Assembly: GCA_003427395.1 (NCBI GenBank) | Contig: BFEA01000167.1 | Coordinates: forward strand, 1,988,821 to 2,052,820 | Length of the DNA stretch: 64,000 nt | Origin: Chara braunii | Lineage: Eukaryota; Streptophyta; Charophyceae; Charales; Characeae | Direction: 5' to 3' | Part shown: positions 52,785 through 63,850 of the stretch, piece by piece | Numbering within the stretch: position 1 is the stretch's first letter | How the letters are laid out: every line of letters begins with the position of its first letter | Position numbers and translations under genes: made by a program | Notes under the pieces: generated by a model | What the model saw: the letters and a program-made list of their open reading frames with translations, nothing else | What the model was told of the DNA's origin: nothing | Databases searched by the model: none

Positions 52785-53238
52785 CACCCACCCCTGATCG
52801 CCAAGCTATTCGTCCATAGAACCCAAACTTCTTAGCTAGTTTTAGGCTATTCTTTATTACCCTTTGATTTGTTTTTGTTTTTTTCTCTAAGTCTGTCTCG
52901 GTTTATGCGAGTGGTTCCTGTAAGGTTGCCTACAACATTCCTTATTTTTGCGGGCATAGCGCGCACCGCGGGCCATTAGCTAGTATAAATTTAATAGTAA
53001 GATAATTATGAAGGGAGATGAGAATTCATGGTGGGTAGGATTGGTAAAAGAAAAACATATTGCCATGTGATAAAAACACAATATTTTTGAAATTGAGATA
53101 TAAGCTAGGCTACCAGCCGGACAGCCCGATGGCCCAACCTCCCACACATGAGACCCGGCGGCATTTCAATAGAAACAAATTTTCGCAACCCGCCCCAGCT
53201 GGTTCAGACTCATTCTTTCTTTCCGAAACGCAGGACGC
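52785..53238. mobile_element. region with a candidate Helitron 3' end at 52950-52983
   Basis: GCGGGCATAGCGCGCACCGC and GGGCCATTAGCTAG end in CTAG followed by T (52980-52984). A CGCG-CAC-CGCG stem-loop lies about nine bases upstream. Helitrons end in CTRR after a small GC hairpin and insert between A and T. The hairpin here is short and no 5' TC end was found, so only the terminus is proposed. The rest of this stretch has no gene. Confidence 0.35.
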
Positions 53239-53847
53239 TTAATTTTCCCTCATGCAGATCGCAAGTCCCAAGTGGAACACACATAGCACAAGTGTCTTTC
53301 CCTTGGTGCACCCAACGCTTCCTACCCATATCTCACAGTTTTCTCTCAGGATAATGAGTGTCACTCCCCTTACTTCCATGCACAGTGGTTGTTTCTTTTT
53401 CGTGAACGTCTTCAAGGGTGAGTTAACTTTCTTAGGAGTATAGCAACTCCCTTCATTCCCTTTATCTTCTTTTGTCTGTCGTTTCATAGGGTAGGATTGT
53501 CCCTTTTTGATGACCGTTGTTTTCATGTTGGTTCCTTCAAGCATTTCAAATGTATAGTGCATGATTTCGCTGCGCTCAGAAGAAGGAAAGCGAGAAGGGC
53601 ACCCTGCCGGTCGGATCACTGCGTTGCAGGAGTTTTATTGGACTTCAGCTGAGTCCAAAACACCAACCGCCTGCCAGGTAACCGGAGCCCTTTTTTCACA
53701 CGAAGAGGAAGGGTCGACCTGCGACTTGCCCGAAGCTTCCCCGGACTGACGAACACCAGCAGCGGAGGAAGGGGAGCCAAAGCCACTCCACCAAGGAGCA
53801 AGCTGATTCAGTGCGAACATACATGTTATATCTTCAGGCCTGGCCAT
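53239..53847 (-). pseudogene. broken minus-strand ORF, unknown protein
   Basis: One frame from 53847 to 53239 is interrupted by TAA at 53635. The upstream part reads MFALNQLAPWWSGFGSPSSA with a Ser/Gly-rich follow-on. The downstream part has EIMHYTFEMLEGTNMKTTVI and a Lys-rich segment ending in TLIILRENCEIW. The APWWSGFGS run loosely resembles the PWW segment near the N terminus of plant NF-YA proteins, but the conserved NF-YA core is absent. It could be a gene fragment carried by a transposon or a chance frame. Confidence 0.3.
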
Positions 53848-55290
53848 GCCATGCGCCGAACCACCCTCAAATTTGATTCTCTCAAGGGAAAACCAAACTC
53901 AAGTTCATCTCTACTAATCTTCGGTTATGTACACGGTCATGGGTCGGGCGCCCCCCTTCGGAATGGTAAGGGTCAGTTTAACCCTATGCCCGTCACCTCC
54001 ACCATCTTTTGTAGGACCTAACCCCGTTAGACTTTCGAGCTTGTGTCGACCCCACTGCGGGTCCCAGTTGGCTCGGCCCTCCCAAGCTCATCCTCAGGGC
54101 GCTAGGACATTCGTCACGGGGCCACCCCCACCTAGTGCTTTGAGATGGGCGGGGATGGACCATTTGCGAGAGAGCATTGGCATTGGGAATGTTGCTCCAC
54201 CTCTTGCTAGATGGTAGTCTCGCCGATCTTTTTCGTCAAAACGCGGTTTTCTCTATACCTTGAGGTGTTATCATGCAATAACTCTTTCCAATACTCAAGC
54301 AGTCCAGCGAGTTCTTTGAGGCATTTATTCATTACACGCGCAGGCTAAGCGTTATCCTTAGGCCACACATCCATTCTCTAAGTCGAGAGTCCTTAAAGCC
54401 TTATTGAGTCAGCGGCCACCCTTCGCCTTAGGCCCGCAGACCATGTCTCGCGGTCCCCCTACGCCTCCCCAGCGCTAGTCTGCTTCCTTCTCTGGCTTTC
54501 GTATGCGTGACTTTCGTTGTCGCATACATCATACATGTCTTTCTTTTGTCCGGCCTTTTGCTTTTGTCCTATACACCCCTCAGTCTTTTCGAGGCCCCAT
54601 CCCGGATACATGCCCAACTCTTTTTTTTTTTTGAGTTTTCAATCTAGGCGGTCTTCTTGACCTTCTTATGCCTTTGCAATTTGTTGCAACCAACTTCACT
54701 TGCACAATCCCGCGAACAATACTTATTCATAGGCAAGAGTTAAGTCCACAACCCGTTTGACTTCAATCCTCATTTCTCTTTGTTGCCCGGCATACTCGGA
54801 CCCTAATCCCGCTCAATGACTCTTTAGGTTACTCACCTACACATTCAACACAATTTATACAAAGCATCCCCCACATGGGGTCAACACATAATCTCTCCCA
54901 CAATCCTAAATTCATCCTTCCTTAGCATTTGGTGTTTTCCTTTTCCTCCTTTAGTCCAGACCAATCTCTTCCCTTAGTTATGCAGTCGGGGTAATCGTTG
55001 AGTCAACTAACCTTGTTTCTAATCCTTTTCGGACTTGCCTCCTTCCAATTTCTCAAGTGTTTTTTCCTTCCCTTCTTGGCGGCACAAGGGACCGACAACC
55101 CTTCCCTTCACCACTTTCTCCATCAAGTGAGGACAAATCCCTTTCACCATTCGTTCCCTCACAATATAACAAGTGAGTGAGAAGGGTTAGTTATATGCGA
55201 AGAGGAGTGGGAGGGGGAGAAGGTAAGGTCAAAGCTTTAGAATGTGGGAGAAGGAGGATGACGGGAAGAGGGAGGCAGCGATGAAGGAGG
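53848..55290. other. no gene recognised
   Basis: C- and T-rich plus strand. The 96-residue frame at 53927-54217 and the 60-residue frame at 54998-55180 show no motif. Confidence 0.4.
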
Positions 55291-55349
55291 AAGAAGTGGT
55301 AGAAAGAGAGAGAGAAGGAGAAAAAGAAAAGGGGAGGAGGGAGCGAGAG

Positions 55350-55354
55350 AGAGA

Positions 55355-55450
<96 letters not shown>
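55350..55450. repeat. (GA)n microsatellite with A-run
   Basis: Long GA runs broken once by GAAAGA, ending in a short A tract. Confidence 0.95.
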
Positions 55451-55452
<2 letters not shown>

Positions 55453-55569
55453 AAAAAAGACTAATCAAACTTATCCCCTTACTCGTCCTACTGTCCTACC
55501 GAAGGTTCCCTTTCTATACATTCCTCCATTGTTTTCCTTTGGTCATGGTCTTTGGTTGGTGAAAGGAGT

Positions 55570-56703
55570 GAAGTGAGAAGGGGTTATGAGGCGGTTGGAT
55601 ATGGAAGATGGTTGAGGAAGATGAGGAAGGAGGTGTGAGGTGGTCGACTATGGTGGATGGGTGAAGAAGATGGAGGAGGAAGATGGTGTGAGGCGGTTGG
55701 TTATGGTAGATGGGTGAAGAAGATGGAGGAGGAAGATGCTGCGAGATGGTTGGCTATGGTCGATGGGTGGAGAAGATGGAGGAGGAAAAAGGTGTGAGGT
55801 GGTTGACTATGGTGGATGGGTGAAGAAGATGGAGGAGGAACATGGTGTGAGGTGGTTGGCTATGGTGGATGGGTGAAGAAGATGGAGGAGGAAGACGGTG
55901 TGAGGTGGTTGGCTATGGTGGATGGGTGAAGAAGATGGAGGAGGAAGACGGTGTGAGGTGGTTGGCTATGCTGGGTGGGTGAAGACGATGGGGGAGGAAG
56001 ATGGTGTGAGGTGGTTGGCTATGGTGGATGGGTGAAGAAGATGGAGCAGGAAGATGGTGTAAGGTGGTTGGCTATGGTGGATAGGTGAAAAAGATGGAGG
56101 AGGAAGATGGTGTGAGGTGGTTGGCTGTGTGAGGTGGTTGGCTATGGTGGAGGGGTGGAGAAGATGGAGGAGGAAGATGGTGTGAGGCGGTCGGCTATGG
56201 TGGACGGGTGAAGGAGATGGAGGAGGAAGATGGTGTGAGGTGGTTGGCTATTGTGGATGGGTGAAAAAGATAGAGGAGGAAGATGGTGTGAGGTGGTTGG
56301 CTGTGGTGGATGGATGAAGAAGATAGAGGAGGAAGAAGGTGTGAGGTGGTTGGCTATGGTGGATGGGTGAAGAAGATGGAAGAGGGAGAAGGTGAGAGAT
56401 GGTTGGCTATGGTGGATGGGTGAAGAAGATGAAGGAGGGGGAAGGTGCGAGGTGGTTGGCTATGGTGGATGGGTGAAGAAGATGGACGAGGAAGATGGTG
56501 TGAGGTGCTTGGCTATGGTGGATGGGTGAAAAAGATGGAGGAGGAAGATGGTGTGAGGTGGTTGGCTATGGTGGATGGGTGAAGAAGATGGAGGAGGAAG
56601 ATGGTTGGTGGATAAGTGAAGAAGATGGAGGAGGAAGATGGTGTGAGGCGGTTGGCTATGGTGGATGGGTGAAGAAGATGGAGGAGGAAGATGGTGTGAG
56701 GTG
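55570..56703. repeat. 53-bp minisatellite, about 21 copies
   Basis: Units read GGTGTGAGGTGGTTGGCTAT followed by GGTGGATGGGTGAAGAAG and ATGGAGGAGGAAGAT. Starts at 55808, 55861 and 55914 fix the period at 53 bp. Some units carry partial internal duplications (near 56125 and 56605). Because 53 is not a multiple of three, frames rotate and no repeat protein is encoded. Confidence 0.93.
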
Positions 56704-57490
56704 TACGTTATCTCTTCCTATCCGGTTTCAACTCCTCTAAGTTATGCCTATCTCCGGACTTCAAAGATTTCTGATTTGCAGCAACTAGACCCACAGCCCA
56801 GATGCAGAAAACACAGAATTGAAAAAAGCACAGATTTCAGAAAATACAGATTTTGCAGATGTGCATATTTTGTTGATTGTGAAGATTTTGTCGTTTTTGC
56901 TCACAGAGGGAGAACCTAAAACTGCAGGCTTTCGTTTCTTGCCCCAAACGATGTCAGAATTAGTTCTAACTTCGTGGGCTCTTTGTCCGTACCCTATGGA
57001 AGACCCCTATAAAATTGGGGGTGGTTTCGTCGCCGTTTGCCTTTACTTGCTCGTTTCGGGCGTCGTCTGAGTCCTTAGGCGAACAGTTCGGTAAAGTCCA
57101 TTTCCCGTTTTTGGAGAAAAATGGACTCAGATGACCTGCAGGTTCTGCAGGTCATCTGTCTATGCCTTGGATATGGAGTCTGAGAAGTCCCAGCCCTCAT
57201 ATCCTCAGTTTGGTGGTACTGGCCAAAGTGCGTTTCGGTCGCACTGGCCCCTTAATCCCTTTTCTTGGGTCGGTCCGTACTCTGGAGGCTGGCCATCGAC
57301 TTTTCAGCAGCAGCAGCAAGGGGCTTGACCAGGCATCAGTAGTAGCAACAAGATCGTTAGTAAGAGGAACAGTATCTACAACAGTCCTAGTAAGAAAAAT
57401 AACAATAATTTTCTTTACCTCTTATTTACGTCCTTCGATTAGAACATGGGGGACTAAGCGGGATTCAAATAGAGCACGGGGGGAAGAACC
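56704..57490. other. no gene recognised; contains a perfect 14-bp hairpin
   Basis: CAGATGACCTGCAG (57128-57141) and CTGCAGGTCATCTG (57145-57158) are exact reverse complements with a 3-nt spacer. Short ORFs (84 and 112 residues) have no motif. Confidence 0.5.
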
Positions 57491-57785
57491 GGTATGTTAG
57501 TCAAGTGAGGAAAGATTGAACTTGCCCAAGTGAAAGTACAGCATACACACAGGAGAGCTATGGAAGCAGCTAGGAGAACCGGTACATCACCAAATGAAGA
57601 AAGACTGAACTTTGACTCGTGAAATCACGGCAAACACATACGTGAGTCATGGTAGCAACTAGGGAAGGACCGATGCATAAACGAAGTTTGAGAAGAACCG
57701 AACTTAACAAGTGAGGCTACAACAAACACACACGTGAGTCATGGAGGAACTACGGAAGAACCGGTGCATCACCAAGTGAAGAAAC
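57491..57785. repeat. ~90-bp tandem repeat, three copies
   Basis: It is the same family as at the window start. The words GAGCTATGGAAGCAGCTAGG, GAGTCATGGTAGCAACTAGG and GAGTCATGGAGGAACTACGG lie about 90 bp apart, each followed by GAACCGGTRCATCACC or similar. Confidence 0.8.
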
Positions 57786-60665
57786 GAGGAAAGAGTGAAG
57801 GGAGTGTCATGCATGAAAACACAAAATGGAAAGTGACGATTTGCATTGGAGTGAAGGAGTTGACAAACCATGAGAGAGAGATTAATCCAAACACTTAGAA
57901 AGAACAAGGAACAAATCCGCGATTTACTACCAAAGTGACGATTTACAATGGAGTGAAGGAATGGACCAAACATGAGAGAAAGATCATACATATTACTAGA
58001 ATAAGCAAAAGATAAAGTTGCGATTTTCTACTAAGTTAAGAATTGGAGAGAAAATGAAGGGAGAGTGAGTAAAACGCACTCCCATGCATGAAAACACAAA
58101 GTGGAAAATAATGATTTACATTGCAGTGAAGGAAGAGACAAAACATGAGAGAAAGATCATACAAAACACTAGAATAACCAAAAATCAAACTTACGATTTA
58201 CTACTAAGTGAAGAAATGGAGAGAAAGTGAAGAGGCACTTAGTGAAACTCACTCTCATGCATGAAAACACAAAGTGGAAAATGACGATTGACATTGAAGT
58301 CAAGGAACAGACAAAACATGAGAAAACAATCATACAAAACACTAGAATAAGCAAAACCAAAGTTACGATTTACTACCAAGTGAAGAAATGGAGAGCAACT
58401 GAAAGGAGAGTGAGTGAAACTCACTCCCATGCATGAAAACACAAAGTGGAAAGTGACGATTTACATTGGGGTGAAGGAATGGACAAAACATGAGACAAAG
58501 ATCATACAAAACACTAGAATAAGTAAGAACCAAAGTTGCGATTTACTACCAAGTGAAGAAATGGAGAAAAAATGAAGGGGTCATACATGAAAACACAAAG
58601 TGAAAAGTGGCGATTTACTTTGGAGTGAAGGAAAAACATGAGAGAAAGATCATACAAAATACTAGAATAAGCAAAAACCAAAGTTGCGATTTACTACCAA
58701 GTGAATAAATAAAGAGAAAGGGAAAGGAGAGTAAGTGAAACTCACTCTCATGCATGAAAACGTAAAGTGGAAAGTAACGATTTACATTGGAGTGAAGGAG
58801 TGAATAAAACATGAGAGAAACATCATACAAAACACTATAATAAGCAAAAACCAAAGTTGCGATTTACCACCAATTGAAGAAATGAAGAGAAAGTCAAGGT
58901 AGAATGAGTGAAACTCACTCCCATTCATGAAAACACAAAGTGGAAACTGGCGATTTACTCTGGAGTGAAGGAATAAGACAAAATATGAGAGAAATATCAT
59001 ACAAAACACGAGAATAAGGAAAAATCAAAATTGCAATTTACTACCAAGTGAAAAAATTGAGAAAACGTAAAGGGAGAGTGAGTGAAGCTCACTCCCATGC
59101 ATGAAAATACAAAGTGGAGAATGACGATTGACATTGGAGTGAAGGAAAGGACAAGACCTTAGAGAAAGATCATACAAAACACTAGAATAAGCAAAAATCA
59201 AAGCTGCGATTTACTACCAAGTGAAGAAATGGACAGAAAGTGAAGGGAGAGTGAGTGAAAATCACTCCCACGCATGAAACACAAAGCGAAAAGCGGCGAT
59301 TTACATTGAAGTGAAGTAATGGACAACACATAAGAGAAAGATCATACAAAACATTAGAATAAGCAAAAACCAAAGTTGCGATTAACCACCAAGTGAAAAA
59401 GTAAAAAGAAAACACAAAGTGGAAAGTGAAGATTTACATTGGAGTGAAGGAATGGACAAACCATGCGAGAAAGATAATACAAAACTCTAGAATAAGCAAA
59501 AACCAAGGTTTCGATTTACAACCAAGTGAGGAAATGGAGAGAAAGTGAAGGGAGAGCGAGTGAAACTCACTCCCATGCATGAAAACACAAAGTAGAAAGT
59601 GACAATTTACATTGGAGTGGAGGAATGGACAAAACGTGAGAGAAAAATCATACAAAACACTAGACTAAGCAAAAATCAAAGTTACGATTTACTACCAAGT
59701 GAACAAATGAAGAGAAAGTGGAGGAAAAGTGGGTGAAACTCACTCCCATTCATGAAAAAACAAAGTGGAAAGTGGCGATTTACATTGGGGTGAAAGAATG
59801 GACGAAACATGAGACAAAGATCATACAAACACTATAAGAAGCAAAAACCAAAGTTGCGATTTACTACCAAGTAAACAAATGAAGAGAAAGTGAAGGAGAG
59901 TGAGTGAACGTCACTCCTATGCATGAAAACACAAAGTGGAAATTGACGATTTACATTGGAGTGAAGGAATACACAAAACATGAGAGAAAGATCATTCAAA
60001 ACACGTGAATAAACAAAAATCAAAGTTGCGATTTACTACTAAGTGAAGAAATGAAGAAAAAGTGGAGGGAGAGTGAGTGAAGCTCACTCCCATGCATGAA
60101 AACACAAAGTGCAAAGGGACGATTTACATGGGAGTGAAGGAATTGACAAAACATGAGAGAAAGATCATACAAAATACTAGAATAAGTAAAAATCAAAGTT
60201 GCGATTTACTACCAGATGAAGAAATGAAGAGAAAGTGGAGAGAGAGTGAATGAAACTCACTGCCATGCATGAAAACACAAAGTGGAAAGTGGCGATTTAC
60301 GTTGCAGTGAAGGTATGGACAAAACATGAGAGAAAGATCATACAAAATACTAGAATAAGCAAAAACCAAAGTTACGATTTACTACCATGTGAAAAAATGG
60401 AGAGAAAGTGAAGGGAGAGTGAGTGAAACGCACTCCCGTGCATGAAAATACAAATTGGAAAGTGGCGATTTACATTTGAGTGAAGGAATGGACAAAACGT
60501 GAGAGAAAAATCATACAAAATATTAGAATGAGCAAAACCAAGGTTTTGATTTACTACCAAGTGAAGAAATTGAGAGAAAGTGAAGGGAGACTGAGTGAAA
60601 CTCACTCCGATGCATGAAAACACAAAGTGGAAAGTGGAGATTGACATTGGAGTGAAGGAAGGATC
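57786..60665. repeat. ~172-bp satellite array, about 17 copies
   Basis: The landmark CGATTTACTACCAAGTGAA recurs near 57919, 58195, 58367, 58540, 58687, 58860, 59034, 59208 and on to 60547, mostly 172-174 bp apart, with some shortened units. Most units contain the hairpin GAGTGAGTGAAACTCACTC (for example 58408-58426) followed by a CATGCATG word. Unit length and AT-richness resemble plant centromeric satellites, but no centromere role is shown. Minus-strand frames of 60-90 residues reflect a unit near 58 codons and are not taken as genes. Confidence 0.92.
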
Positions 60666-60952
60666 ATGAGAATGTCATCATTAGTGGAGAAACTCTCTAT
60701 TATATTTTCCTACGTTTCAGAATGTACCAATGGAGAGACAAGATGAGCAAGGAGATGAAAAAGAGAAAAGGAGAGAGACAATGGAAGAAATGAGAAGTGG
60801 TGGAAGTTTGGGAGGAATGAAAAAATTAAGAAGGAGCTGAGGGAGCATGGGGGAGTAGGAGGAGAAAAAGAGGAAGAAGAAAAACAAGAAGTAGAAGAAG
60901 AAAAAATAAAAATAAAAAAAATGAAGAGAAGAAATCTTATTCTCATTTTTCA
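60666..60952. other. purine-rich spacer
   Basis: A/G-rich with GAAGAAGAAAAA words. No gene. Confidence 0.5.
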
Positions 60953-61985
60953 CTCACCTCCTCTAGTGTCTTGGAGTTTCTGTGTTAATCTTGATGAAGC
61001 TTCTCTTTACTCGGCTATGATTTCCTTTCTCAAACCCTTCTCATTCCTCCTCCTCGGTCCCTTCCTGATTGTGACAAACTCTTATCTCTATGGCTATGGA
61101 GTCCTCCCCTTTCAGAGGGTTATTGAGACTCTCTCTAACCTTTCCTTCTTTCTCACAGCCTGGGGTTATGGCGGATTACCTTTCTAGGCCAGCCTCACTA
61201 CCACCAGCCTTTAAAGCTCCTTACACTAGCCCACAGTCTCCTCTAAGCTCCCAAGCTGGCCGGAGTTCCCCTCTTCTCACTCCAAGTGAGAGTGGTGCTC
61301 TCTTGGGCTCATGCCAGCAGTATGTATTTGCCTCAAGAAAATGTGAGTGTGGCGGACATGCTCTCCCAGCTTAAATAGGTCGGGCACAGTGTTTCGGTCA
61401 TCCCATGGGCCTCCCCATGTGCCCCATGGTGAACCGAGGTACCCTCATGACCATTTTTCACTTGTAGACCTAGTGCCTTGGCGTTTGAGTGTCAATTTTG
61501 ATGAAGCTTCTTTTTACTTGGCTATGATTTCCTTTCTCAAGCCCTTCTCATTCCTCCTCCTCGGTCCCTTCCTGATTGTGACAAACTCCTATCTCTATGG
61601 TTATGGAGTCTCCCCCTTTAAGAGGGTTATTGAGACCCTCTCTAACCTTTTTCTTCTTTCTCACAGCCTGTGGGTTATGGCGGATTACCTTTCTAGGCCA
61701 ACCTCACTACCACCAGCCTTTAGAGTTCCTTACACTAGCCCACAGTCTCCTCTAAGCTCCCAAACTGGTCAGAGTTCCCCTCTTTTCACTCCAAGTGAGA
61801 GTGGTGCTCTCTTGGGCTCATGCCAGCAGTATGTATTTGCCTCAAGCAAATGTGAGTGTGGCGGACATGCTCTTCCAGCTTAAATAGGCCGAGCACAGTG
61901 TTTCGGTCATCCCATGGGCCTCCCCATGTGCCCCATGGTGAACCGAGGTACCCTCATGACCATTTTTCACTTGTAGACCTCCCCG
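60953..61985. repeat. ~508-bp tandem duplication, two copies
   Basis: GATGAAGCTTCT at 60993 recurs at 61500, and GACCATTTTTCACTTGTAGACC at 61449 recurs at 61958. The copies are nearly identical over several hundred bases, so the duplication looks recent. Plus-strand frames in both copies (for example ASLPPAFKAPYTSPQSPLSS) are similar because the DNA is copied. The sequence has no recognised domain. Confidence 0.9.
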
Positions 61986-63470
61986 GGAATACCCGGACCT
62001 TAATTTGGCCAAGTACATGCAGTCCGAGTGTTTGGTAGCAACTCGGACTGCCTCTTGGGCCTCCCCATGCCTCACCCCCTTCTACAGATGCTACCCCTTG
62101 GAGCCTAAATGCCCAAGGGCAGCCTAACTTGGAAGAAAAAGGCTTGGTATTTTTTTTATTTTTTTTTCCAGATTATACCTCATTTTGAGTGACCGAGGTA
62201 TTTTCCCATGCCTCGGTGCAATCTCAGCGTTGGATTTTGCTGAGATTCAAGGCCGACATAATTTTGAGCTAACCGCAAGTAGTCCTTGCTTCAATTTTGA
62301 GCCCCTATGCTCAATTTTTCAGTTTTTCGTGCATCTAGCCTTCTTTTTGGGCCAAATGCATTGTGTCGACTTTTTTCTTCTTTTGTTTCTTTCCATTTTG
62401 GGTTGCCAACTCGTGCCGAAGTTGACCGTTTTAGATGACCCACAAAAAACGGCCTCATGCTCTCCACCATCAGATCTGATCTCAGATCCATAATGCACAA
62501 AAAATACGGCAAACTCTTTTTTGCATCTTTGTCAAATTTTGCTCTTTTTAATTCAGATATTGTTGATTGCAATCCGAATTGCCCTCCAAAAATCTTGGAG
62601 GGATAGGGTTATAGTAGGAACATGCCAGCCCCTACTGTGTTAGTCCCAACTGACCGGCACATTCTCCTCTACGTTTTTCTCCCTGTTTGTGTCATCCATC
62701 CTCTTTTTTCTTTGATTTTTCTTTCTTTTTTCTTTTATTTCTGTTGTGACAATTGTCAAAATGTTGTGCACCCTCTTTCTAGGCCTTACGACCTCATTCA
62801 AGGCTAGATTTATGACCAACAGTTGGTCGTTGTAACTCGAATTGCAATAGTGGAGCCCCCATGCTCATGGGGCTTCATTTTGCCTCCGTTAGTTTGAATC
62901 TTGAGCTCCCTTTGCTCCAAATTTTTTTTGATAGCCTTTTCTTTGTGTTGGGCCCCTTGGGGCTCTATTTCCTTATGTCTGGGTAGCCTTCTCGTTACCA
63001 TTATTTTGCTTTCTTTTCTCTCACGACTCTTTCACTTGATCTCACTAGTGTTTGCGCTAGTGGTGCCAATATTTTACATAGTCTAGATCTTAATCTTGAC
63101 GGTGTCCTTTGCTTTGCGCGACCATTCCCTATATTGGCTCATGGTTCCCTTGGGACATCTCAAGTCTCCGCCACTCTCCCCGTACTGGTACCATTTTTTT
63201 TGTCCCGTCGATAGTCTCGCCGGCGCATGTCTCATTTTTCGATTATTTTTATTTGGGCTCATGACGTCCCATTTTTATTTGGGACTTCCTTATCCTTGTT
63301 AGTTCCAGTATTCCCTCCTCATGTGTCTCATGTGTGCCGATTATTTTTGACCGCGAGATCCTCATCTCACGGTTGTCATTTACCGTCTCTATTTGCCTTA
63401 TGCCGAACTCACTTTTCTCTAACCTTTTGGGCTTGCTATGGCTGATTTTCCCTTGGCTTAGACTTCCTCA
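61986..63470. repeat. degenerate repeat region with GCARTCCGA hairpins
   Basis: GCAGTCCGAGT (62019-62029) pairs perfectly with ACTCGGACTGC (62041-62051). Related words GCAATCCGAATTGC (about 62570) and GTAACTCGAATTGCAA (about 62833) recur. Otherwise the stretch is T-rich with no gene. Confidence 0.55.
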
Positions 63471-63850
63471 TGCAGTCCGTTATTTCTCGGACTGCAACTG
63501 TGGTAATTTTCCTCGTCCCACAGCCCCACAACTTGCCCCAAACTAAAAGAAAATGAATCGTTCAATTTTCAAGTGCATCCGGGTTCAATATTGGTCCCGA
63601 ATGCAAATAAAAACACGCGTTTTCCTTTCCCCATGCAGACAATTGTAACTCGGACTGCAGTAGGGGTCAATTTCCTAGTCCCATTGCCCTACAACTTGCC
63701 CAAAACTGAAAGAAAAAAAAGCGGCAAATTTTCAAGTGCATCCGGGCTCAATATTTGCCTTGGATGCACCTAAAACATGTGTTTTCCCTCCCTCATGCAA
63801 TTCATTGTATCTCAGTTGCATGAGGTCTTGATTTTTTTTTATTTTTCTGT
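63471..63850. repeat. ~163-bp tandem repeat, 2.3 copies, with hairpin
   Basis: CTCATGCAG-type starts lie at about 63467, 63631 and 63792. Units contain CTCGGACTGCA, CAAGTGCATCCGGGYTCAAT and TTTTCCYTYCCYCATGCA. The first unit has TGCAGTCCG (63471-63479) pairing with CGGACTGCA (63488-63496) across an 8-nt loop. Confidence 0.75.

Noticed and set aside
51622-52819. Very long open frames across the second gap
   Set aside because: They are made of N and CACCC-type repeats, so the lengths are artefacts.
57704-60647. Repeated minus-strand hydrophobic peptides (HSNVNRHFPLCVFMHGSEF type)
   Set aside because: The satellite unit is near 58 codons, so frames stay open by periodicity. Units shift frame and carry stops, which argues against a repeat protein.
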